From: JAAUQA01 sp036351435
Lineage (GTDB): Bacteria > Pseudomonadota > Gammaproteobacteria > Competibacterales > Competibacteraceae
Reading direction: 5' to 3'
DNA: 8,550 bases
Assembly (NCBI GenBank): GCA_036351435.1
Contig: JAZBPA010000364.1
Location: 1-8,550, forward strand
This document shows positions 1 to 5,414 of this stretch, piece after piece. Made by a program: the position numbers and the translations under genes. The notes under the pieces are model-generated. The model ran no database searches. It was not told the origin of the DNA and saw only the letters and a program-made list of their open reading frames with translations. The number at the start of each line of letters is the position of its first letter. The stretch's first letter is position 1.

Positions 1-149
1 AAATAGTTCACAAGTTGGTGATGCGCCAACATTCCGCAAATCGAAATGATTTAGCCTTTCCAGCGACAACCGAAGCACCCCAGCCTAGGGCTAATTTGCC
101 CACTGCTGAAAGCACCCGCCAAGCAAAACCTAAAGCATTGATTTTATTG

Positions 150-226
150 CGTTAGGAAAAAAACCGAACGCTATGCGCAGTTGACAATCATTCGCATTAT
201 TTCCTAATGGAATGAAAATAGCGTTC
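150..226. repeat. Two interleaved perfect inverted repeats
   Basis: TTAGGAAA at 152-159 is the exact reverse complement of TTTCCTAA at 200-207. GAACGCTAT at 166-174 is the exact reverse complement of ATAGCGTTC at 218-226. The pairs interleave (152 < 166 < 200 < 218), so in RNA they would form a pseudoknot or two competing hairpins. A third pair, ATGCG at 173-177 with CGCAT at 193-197, nests inside the first and shares two bases with the second, which favours competing structures. What is seen is the repeat geometry; any regulatory role is inference. Chance matches of 8 to 9 bases are uncommon but possible in a stretch this size. Confidence 0.45.
181..198. promoter_or_regulatory. Fur-box-like sequence
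   Basis: TTGACAATCATTCGCATT resembles the iron-repressor Fur box, whose classic form is GATAATGATAATCATTATC. Aligned with TGATAATCATTATCATT, about 14 of 17 bases match. It also begins with a perfect -35 hexamer (TTGACA, 181-186), but I see no good -10 element 16 to 18 bases downstream. No intact gene follows on the plus strand in this window. If the site is real it may control a gene to the left, read leftward out of the window. It lies between the arms of the interleaved inverted repeats. Confidence is low because such AT-rich matches arise by chance. Confidence 0.22.
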
Positions 227-338
227 TGAATTCTAAAATTCTGCTAATTGGTAGTTAAGTCCAATAAAGAACATTTAGCGTGTTTAGCGGGTTCGCCATA
301 TAGGGGTTTTCAGGAAAAATTTCTATCTTTCGTTTGAG

Positions 339-424
339 GAGTAGCAACTGTAGCAAGTGGGTTGCTACTGTTCGGGCCACTACTTCTGCCAGTGTTTCCG
401 GGGGTTCCACTGGTTGAGTAGCAA
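339..424. repeat. Cluster of TAGCAA repeats and small hairpins
   Basis: AGTAGCAAC (340-348) and GTTGCTACT (361-369) form a perfect 9-bp inverted repeat around a 12-base loop. The loop holds another GTAGCAA (350-356), which can pair instead with TTGCTAC (362-368) to give a 7-bp stem with a 5-base loop, so two hairpins compete for one right arm. GAGTAGCAA occurs as a direct repeat at 339-347 and 416-424. A further 6-bp inverted repeat, CCAGTG (389-394) with CACTGG (408-413), lies between. No T-run follows closely on either strand, so this does not look like a terminator. The role is unknown. Confidence 0.45.
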
Positions 425-506
425 AGTCTGTAGGATGAGTATTCTTCAGGAGCTTGCTGGTGGTGAAAACATTGAATGATGATTAGAGGCGACAACTAGC
501 CTGACA

Positions 507-888
507 TAGTGGGCGGGCGGGGGATACTCAGGACTTTATCGCGGGCCAGAAACTGGCATCACCGCTCGACAACGTCACCGATTTCCTCGACGCAATACTA
601 TCGAGCCCATCATTGGTCACATGAAAACCGAGGGTTTATTCGGGTACTGATTCCTCCGTGGTGAATTGGGCGATGCGTTCAATATCATCCTCTGCGCGGT
701 CAGCCAGAATCTGCGCAAGCTCTTGCGCCGGCTTATTTGCGCCTAGGGTGTTGTATCGCGCTGCAGTCCAACCGTGCCTCCCAGCGATTAATGTCTCACT
801 AAAATTCGGCTTGGCCCCAGCTTTAGTGGGCCAAGTCGCATAGCTTCAAGCCATTTAATCCCGAATCGCCTTGCTCAGGGTCGATTAA
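507..888 (+). pseudogene. Decayed 3' end of an IS5-type transposase
   Basis: Read in the frame of position 591, the plus strand encodes RRNTIEPIIGHMKTEGLFG, then a TGA stop (648-650), then FLRGELGDAFNIILCAVSQN and LRKLLRRL. This is the hallmark C-terminal block of IS5-family DDE transposases (IEPIIGHMK...LKG..GDA.N...C....NLRK.L), with the catalytic-domain glutamate in IEPIIGH. Upstream, about 522-590 reads GYSGLYRGPETGITARQRHR, like the GYRG region shortened by a deletion. After a TAG at 744-746 the natural continuation seems to be in the next frame, with stops at 841 and 856, ending in LLRVD and TAA at 886-888, an ending I associate with this family. The N-terminal two thirds, including the first catalytic aspartates, is missing. 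With a deletion, a nonsense codon, a frameshift and further stops, it is dead. The exact left boundary and any terminal inverted repeat (perhaps near 889-905) are uncertain. Confidence 0.8.
801..835 (-). terminator. Possible weak intrinsic terminator
   Basis: CTTGGCCC (810-817) and GGGCCAAG (828-835) form a perfect, GC-rich 8-bp stem with a 10-base loop. Read on the minus strand the stem is followed by CCGAATTTTAG, so a short T-run starts five bases after it. It lies about 136 bases downstream of the AIM24-family gene stop and could end the leftward transcript. The T-run is short and displaced, and the hairpin lies inside the transposase relic, so it may be incidental. Confidence 0.3.
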
Positions 889-970
889 TTCGAGATTCCG
901 AGTGGATAATCAAGCTGAAAAATTACGCTCATCCTCCCCACCCAGAAAGAGGAAACCATTGCAAATCGGT

Positions 971-1786
971 TCAGTTATTGACCTTAGTGCCCATTGACCC
1001 GCCCGTATGGCTACTGAGTCCTTGAGTGCGCAACTCATCGTAGATGCCTTGAGTGGGTGCAATCCACACCATGCCCGGCCCTTCGAAGGTTTGCAGCAAC
1101 CCCTCACCACTAACCAACGAGCGAAACAGACTCTTGGCAGATTTCTCAGCCCGGAAGGTGATGCTTTCAGTACGCATAAAAGCGAAATTGCCATCGACGA
1201 ACAGTTTTTCTCCGGCTGCTAATTCATAGGTGACCATTTCTTCCAGTGGAACCGGCGCCACCAACACCACCGCGCCACTGCCGCGAATGATGGTTTGAAA
1301 AAACCCCTCGCCACCGAATAAGGCGCTGGAGACATTGCGTTGTAATACCGCGCTGACCTCAAGACCACCACTGGCGCAGTAGAAGGCACCCTTGTCCACG
1401 ATCAGCGCATCGTTATCGATATTGAACATCACGAAATGGCCAAAGCTTGGGTCCAGATACACTTCTCCGGTGCCGCGAATCTTGCTCTGAAACAGCGTTT
1501 CGCCGCTGAGAAAACTGCGCATGAAGCCTTTTTTGACGCCCTGAGTAGACGCTTCTAACTGAAGCTGACCGCGCATGTAATAAAGTGCGCCCGGCTCGAT
1601 CTGTATCTCGCCCTTGTCCAGCCGGGCGCGAATATGCTTGAGGCGAATATCGGCCTGATTGGCGAAGAAAACCCGCTCCGCTACGGCTAAATCGCCTGAA
1701 CCGCGCAATGCGGGATATTGCACAATTTCCAGAGTGACACCGGGAGCGGACTCGCTGCTGAGGACTTCCAGGGCTTCTTGACCCAT
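971..1786 (-). CDS. AIM24-family protein (TIGR00266 / PF01987)
   Basis: A 271-residue protein of the AIM24 family, named after a yeast mitochondrial protein. The bacterial members are soluble beta-rich proteins of unknown function. Three internal repeats are visible. Each has a strand block (EPGALYYMRGQLQLEA 64-79, DKGAFYCASGGLEVSA 131-146, VDGNFAFMRTESITFRA 197-213) followed by a glycine block of the form SGExLFQxxxRGxGxVxL (about 90-113, 155-178, 222-245). This suggests a threefold pseudo-symmetric beta fold. There is no signal peptide or membrane segment, so it is probably cytoplasmic. The ATG is preceded by GGAG (1796-1799 on the plus strand) with 9 bases of spacing. The 82 bp upstream may hold its own weak promoter (minus-strand TTGAGC at 1856-1861, TATTCT at 1831-1836, spacing 19), or it may be the last gene of the leftward run. 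The family call is firm and the function is not known. Confidence 0.88.
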   Translation of the reverse strand: MGQEALEVLSSESAPGVTLEIVQYPALRGSGDLAVAERVFFANQADIRLKHIRARLDKGEIQIEPGALYYMRGQLQLEASTQGVKKGFMRSFLSGETLFQSKIRGTGEVYLDPSFGHFVMFNIDNDALIVDKGAFYCASGGLEVSAVLQRNVSSALFGGEGFFQTIIRGSGAVVLVAPVPLEEMVTYELAAGEKLFVDGNFAFMRTESITFRAEKSAKSLFRSLVSGEGLLQTFEGPGMVWIAPTQGIYDELRTQGLSSHTGGSMGTKVNN

Positions 1787-1868
1787 TGTTTAGTTCTCCG
1801 GTTGTGATGGGACGGTAAACAATAGCAAGGAGAATAGCTCAGCAAAACGGATATCGCTCAATCCCATT

Positions 1869-3518
1869 TCAGGTTTGCGTAGCACCAGGAAGGTTGGACA
1901 GGCTGAGGTTTTTCGGCAAATTTTCCGCCAGAAAGTGAGTCACTAGCGGTGTTGCCGATCCTACCTGAAAACGTCGGGCAGCCTCTTGCAATGCCTGATC
2001 CGTGACGCTGACCCGCTGGTGTTGACGGAGATGCTCAATCCATGATTCATCCAAAAAATACTCAATATAGCGAGTTGGGTCCGCTGCATCGACGAACAGC
2101 CCCGAGGTGATCGCCCCGTTGCGCTTACGCATTTGCTGCAGTTGACTCATCGTTGCGGTAAAGGCTTCCCGATCCTTGGGGTCGATACGATATTCAGTAG
2201 TTACCAAGACCGGGCCGCGATCAGTTTCCGGTTCGAAAGCCGTTACCGGCGTCGGCCAATGCTGGGAAGGTGTCCAATCGAGTTGCTCGATTGCGCTCAG
2301 CCGCCAGGGCCAAGTGAGTAGCGAACTGATCGCTAGGCCGACTGCAGCGGTCATCAAGGTAATGGGAATACTGGTGAGCTCGGCCAGTTGGCCCCATAAC
2401 AAACTGCCACCGGCCATGCCACCCATGAACACCGTCATAAATACCGCCAGTCCTCGGGAACGTACCCAGTTGGGTAAGGCCATCTGCGCTGCGACTTGCA
2501 ATGAGGAAAGAATTGCAATCCAGGCCATTCCGCTCAGCGCCATAACGGCAGCCAGTGGTAACCAGTGTTTGAACGAGGCAAGTGCCAACAGAGTGGCGGC
2601 GTAAAGCAAATACGCAGCGAAAATTAGTTGATCCGCGGACAACCGCTCGCGTAATCGGGGTAGCGCAATTGCCCCGGCGACTGCGCCTATGCCGACGCTG
2701 GCCATCAAAATACCGTAAGTTTGCGGCCCGCCGCCAACCACTTGCTGCTTTGCCAACAGCGGTAGCAATGCCCACGAAGCGCTGGCGAACAAGAAAAAGC
2801 CGAAGCCTTTGATTAACGCAGCTTGTAAGGCGGGCGCGTGGCGGGCGAAACGGATACCGGTGCGCAAAGCAGCGCAAAACCGTTCCGCCGGCAATGGATT
2901 CACAACTGGCGTCCGCTGCCAGTACAGCAGAACCCCGATAATGCCGAGAAACGATACCGCATTGAGAACAAACACCGCCGCCGGTCCCGTCTGGGCTACG
3001 ATCAGTCCCGCGATGGCGGGGCCGATGGCGCGGGCGATATTGATGCTCATGCTGTTCAAGGCGATGGCCGGTTGCAACAGCTCACGCGGCACTAATTCTG
3101 GGGTAAGCGACGCCCAAGCTGGCATCATCAAGGCCGTACCGATACCCATTGCGAAAGTCAGCAGCACCAAAGTCCAGGCGCTGGTCAATCCGGCGAAGGT
3201 CAGGATTGCTAACAATGCCGCTACGATAGCCAGCCAACATTGCAATACGATGAGATAACGACGTCGGTCGAGAATATCGGACAGCGCCCCCGCCGGCAGT
3301 GCCAACAGGAAGATCGGTAGGGTAGTGGCGGTTTGTACCAGCGCTACCATAAGCGGCGAAGGTGCCAACGAGGTCATCAACCAAGCCGCGCCCACATCGT
3401 GCATCCAGGTGCCGGTATTCGACATCAGGGTCGCCAGCCACAATAGCCGAAACAACCTGAGTTTGAGAGGACTCCAAGGGCCGACGGATTGGGATGGAGA
3501 ATCGGTAGCGGTATTCAT
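1869..3518 (-). CDS. MFS exporter with soluble C-terminal domain (MFS_3 / EntS-like)
   Basis: A 549-residue major facilitator superfamily transporter of the MFS_3 type (PF05977, relatives of the enterobactin exporter EntS). The start RLFRLLWLATLMSNTGTWMH...GAAWLMTSL is typical of this group, and loop 2-3 carries motif A as GALSDILDRRR (about 77-87). Many hydrophobic segments follow up to about residue 405. Residues about 435-532 (VLVTTEYRIDPKDREAF ... SWIEHLRQHQRV ... VTHFLAE) form a soluble domain that resembles the dimeric alpha/beta barrel of antibiotic biosynthesis monooxygenase-like proteins and is usual in this subfamily. The substrate cannot be read from the sequence. I chose the ATG at 3518; an in-frame TTG at 3536 would add six residues (MAVHLL) and lies only 7 bases after the stop of the preceding permease gene. 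Neither start has a good Shine-Dalgarno sequence, which suggests translational coupling. Confidence 0.9.
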   Translation of the reverse strand: MNTATDSPSQSVGPWSPLKLRLFRLLWLATLMSNTGTWMHDVGAAWLMTSLAPSPLMVALVQTATTLPIFLLALPAGALSDILDRRRYLIVLQCWLAIVAALLAILTFAGLTSAWTLVLLTFAMGIGTALMMPAWASLTPELVPRELLQPAIALNSMSINIARAIGPAIAGLIVAQTGPAAVFVLNAVSFLGIIGVLLYWQRTPVVNPLPAERFCAALRTGIRFARHAPALQAALIKGFGFFLFASASWALLPLLAKQQVVGGGPQTYGILMASVGIGAVAGAIALPRLRERLSADQLIFAAYLLYAATLLALASFKHWLPLAAVMALSGMAWIAILSSLQVAAQMALPNWVRSRGLAVFMTVFMGGMAGGSLLWGQLAELTSIPITLMTAAVGLAISSLLTWPWRLSAIEQLDWTPSQHWPTPVTAFEPETDRGPVLVTTEYRIDPKDREAFTATMSQLQQMRKRNGAITSGLFVDAADPTRYIEYFLDESWIEHLRQHQRVSVTDQALQEAARRFQVGSATPLVTHFLAENLPKNLSLSNLPGATQT

Positions 3519-3543
3519 CAGTAAATGGACAGCCAACCCATTG

Positions 3544-4482
3544 CTATTGCGTCAACGCCAATATGGCTGCCAGTGATACTGCGGACAATAGGGTGCTCAG
3601 CAAAATCGACCCGGAAGCCAATGCCTCGTCGCCGCCCAATTGCCGCACCACCACGAAAGATACCGCCGCCGTCGGGCAGGCCAGCAAAATCAATACGACT
3701 CGTGTCCCTTCCGCGCTTAACTGTAATAGCGTAGCCATCAGCAACCCCAACAGCGGCATCATGAGCACTTTGCCCAGAGCGGCACAGACGATCCACAGCA
3801 GATTGCCTCGCAATCGAACAGTGACCAGCGTCCCACCCATGCAAATCAATGCCAACGGCAAGGCGGATTGTCCCACCGCATTTAAACTGCGTTCCAGCGC
3901 CAGGGGCACCGGCCAACCTTGTAACGCATACAACCCGCCCGCCAGACAGGCGAGCAACAACGGATTAGTCAGTAGCTCGATGCTCAGTTTGCCGAATGCC
4001 TGCGCGTTGATCTTGGCGCGACTGACCAGCAGCACTAGCACGGCGCTGATGTTATACAGCACCACCATAGGCCCGAAAATGACCAGTGCGGCTTGAACCA
4101 CGGCGTCACCCTGCGCCAAGCCGGTGAAGGCGTAAATGATCACCGGCAATCCCACAAAGGCCAGATTGCCACGAAACACCGCTTGCAAGAACGTACCGAT
4201 CCCGGTTCTCGGTATTCGCAGTCCGCGCGCCAGTCCATAGGCCAATACCGAACCCAATAGGGTCGCACCCACCAAAGCCAGCAGAATATCTGCGGCTCGA
4301 CCTAATGCGGGATCAGTAGCCGCTATTTTGTTGAACAAAAATGATGGCACGCCGATCCAGTAAGTCAACCGGGCCATGCCTTGCAGAGCGGTGGGGGATA
4401 AGAAGTTCTTATAACGGAGTAGCCAACCCATAGCCATCATCAGGAACACGGGGGTCAGCGAATTAATTACGGTAATAAACAA
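3544..4482 (-). CDS. AEC-family permease (auxin efflux carrier superfamily)
   Basis: A 312-residue, very hydrophobic protein with about ten predicted membrane segments in two halves joined by a more polar middle (around RAKINAQAFGKLSIELLTNPLLLACLAGG). The N-terminus, INSLTPVFLMMAMGWLLRYKNFLSPTALQGM, and the glycine- and proline-rich segments match PF03547 permeases. Bacterial members carry small organic acids such as malate or malonate, but the substrate here is not determined. The frame opens with a TTG codon at 4482, just after an in-frame TGA. The next in-frame ATGs (residues 15, 16 and 18) fall inside the first membrane segment, so the TTG is the likely start. It lies 10 bases after the stop of the amidohydrolase gene, with a weak GGGTGA just before it. 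This spacing implies one transcript and probable translational coupling. The MFS gene follows 25 bases later. Confidence 0.88.
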   Translation of the reverse strand: MFITVINSLTPVFLMMAMGWLLRYKNFLSPTALQGMARLTYWIGVPSFLFNKIAATDPALGRAADILLALVGATLLGSVLAYGLARGLRIPRTGIGTFLQAVFRGNLAFVGLPVIIYAFTGLAQGDAVVQAALVIFGPMVVLYNISAVLVLLVSRAKINAQAFGKLSIELLTNPLLLACLAGGLYALQGWPVPLALERSLNAVGQSALPLALICMGGTLVTVRLRGNLLWIVCAALGKVLMMPLLGLLMATLLQLSAEGTRVVLILLACPTAAVSFVVVRQLGGDEALASGSILLSTLLSAVSLAAILALTQ

Positions 4483-4492
4483 ACGTCACCCG

Positions 4493-5248
4493 TCAGCGAT
4501 TGTCCGGTACTCGGTAAAAGGTCATCGCGTTATGGTAGAGCACTTTTTCAGCAATCGCGCTACTTAGCGTGTCGCGTATCAGCGTTATGTCCTGGTCCTG
4601 AAACGGACGAAGGGCACGGGTTGACGGCAAATCGGTGCCGAACAGCAGCGCATTGGGATTGATGGAAACGATAGCCCGTATCGCCTGCTCCGGCGCGAAA
4701 TCGATGCGACCGAATCCGGTAGATTTGACGTATACGCCGTGTTCGACAAGCCTCAGTAGCGTGTTCAAACCTTGTTTGGATAATCCTAGATGGTCGATAC
4801 AAACTGCCGGTAATTTCCGCATAACGTCGAATAGATCAGGCAGATCACGGGAGTCGATGTAGAGTTCTACGTGCCAACCAGCCAGCTCATGGACCCGCCG
4901 AGCGAAATAATCCAATTGCTCGACGGATTCCGAACCACCCCGTTTCAGATTAAAGCGCAAGCCGCGTATTCCGAGTTGCGCGAGTTCGCGTATTTTCTGG
5001 TCGCTGGTTGACGCGGGTAACTGGGTGACACCGATAAAAGTGGGACCGAGTTCTACAAGAGCGGCGCGCAGATAAGACTGGTCAAAGGCCTGGATAGAAC
5101 CCGAAACCACTGCACCGCCAATGATGTTGAGCGGTTCAGTACGGGTACGATAGTGTTGGCAAGTAAATTCGTCAGGAAGATAGCCGTTGTTAGGAACTAA
5201 CGGAAATCGTTGGTCGATGATGTGCAGGTGGCTGTCGAATAGTTTCAT
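4493..5248 (-). CDS. Amidohydrolase, PF04909 / 2-pyrone-4,6-dicarboxylate lactonase-like
   Basis: A 251-residue TIM-barrel metal-dependent hydrolase of the amidohydrolase superfamily. Visible active-site elements are the HxH motif after strand 1 (FDSHLHI, H7 and H9), GLRFN (R98), IDHLG (H153) and FGTDLP (D206), followed by the closing YHNAMTFYR helix. The order and spacing fit the PF04909 branch containing 2-pyrone-4,6-dicarboxylate lactonase (LigI) and related lactone or decarboxylating enzymes. The substrate is not known. It is somewhat shorter than the 280 to 300 residues I expect for LigI. No signal peptide is seen, so it is cytoplasmic. The ATG at 5248 follows GGGTGGC; an ATG 12 bases upstream runs directly into TGA, so it cannot be the start. 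The gene heads a close run with two transporters, so the enzyme probably acts on something they carry. A promoter may lie in the AT-rich stretch 5268-5282, but no clear hexamers are seen. Confidence 0.85.
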   Translation of the reverse strand: MKLFDSHLHIIDQRFPLVPNNGYLPDEFTCQHYRTRTEPLNIIGGAVVSGSIQAFDQSYLRAALVELGPTFIGVTQLPASTSDQKIRELAQLGIRGLRFNLKRGGSESVEQLDYFARRVHELAGWHVELYIDSRDLPDLFDVMRKLPAVCIDHLGLSKQGLNTLLRLVEHGVYVKSTGFGRIDFAPEQAIRAIVSINPNALLFGTDLPSTRALRPFQDQDITLIRDTLSSAIAEKVLYHNAMTFYRVPDNR

Positions 5249-5288
5249 TCAGCCACCCATTTGTCCTGGCCTAATTTATTAATGTGTC

Positions 5289-5397
5289 GCAGGGCTTGGA
5301 CAGCTCGTTCCAGAGGACGCCGTGAACACCTCCCTGTAGGCTTGACGACGGCCATCCAGGCCATCGACACCTCTTTCACGAGTTACCCAAGCCCTAC
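5289..5397. repeat. 109-bp structured inverted-repeat element (REP/MITE-like)
   Basis: The ends are near-perfect inverted repeats: GCAGGGCTTGG at 5289-5299 and CCAAGCCCTAC at 5387-5397. The complementarity continues over 26-base arms (5291-5316 and 5370-5395) with 20 Watson-Crick matches. In the minus-strand (aceF) transcript two of the six mismatches become G-U pairs. In the 53-base middle, GACGGCC and GGCCATC (5347-5365) form a 7-bp stem that is fully paired only in minus-strand RNA, where its single mismatch is also G-U. The element fills most of the aceF-amidohydrolase gap. No T-run follows, so it is not a classical terminator. It may protect the 3' end of aceEF mRNA or weaken read-through. 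From memory, similar intergenic repeats with CGCCGTGAA and GTAGGCT cores occur in methanotroph genomes; copy number here cannot be seen. Confidence 0.75.
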
Positions 5398-5414
5398 TCG
5401 TGCGTTACCGCATC

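Larger units (their letters stand above)
1..506. other. Region without a convincing gene
   Basis: No open frame here looks like a real protein. The longest (310-495, minus strand, 61 codons from a TTG) has a serine/threonine/proline/asparagine-rich C-terminal part that matches no family I know and no ribosome binding site. At the left edge a minus-strand frame runs open off the window for about 26 codons from a GTG near position 80. It could be the start of a gene lying to the left but cannot be judged. A small hairpin sits at 14-30 (GTTGGTG, loop ATG, CGCCAAC, with one T-G pair). The stretch is more AT-rich than the coding part of the window and carries the inverted repeats listed separately. 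It is probably an intergenic or decayed region. Confidence 0.6.

Noticed and set aside
310..495. Minus-strand frame of 61 codons
   Set aside because: It has a TTG start, no ribosome binding site, low-complexity composition and overlaps the TAGCAA repeat cluster; no family recognised.
658..843. Plus-strand frame of 61 codons as a separate gene
   Set aside because: Its first part is out of frame with the clear transposase reading in the same bases; its second part is better read as the frameshifted tail of that relic.
906..970. Hairpin TCCTC...GAGGA followed by a T-rich stretch, as a terminator for the AIM24-family gene
   Set aside because: The stem is only five pairs with a 12-base loop and the T-run is about nine bases away, so it is weaker than the candidate at 801-835.
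2809..3258. A 149-codon plus-strand frame opposite the MFS gene, and others such as 2176-2604 and 3563-4096
   Set aside because: All are shadows of the well-supported minus-strand transporter genes and show no recognisable domains.
3519..3541. ATG at 3541 as the MFS start
   Set aside because: It is in another frame and reads MGWLSIY before a stop.
5289..5397. CRISPR or attachment-site interpretation of the inverted repeat
   Set aside because: There is a single palindromic unit with no spacers, no direct target-site duplication and no integrase or cas gene nearby.
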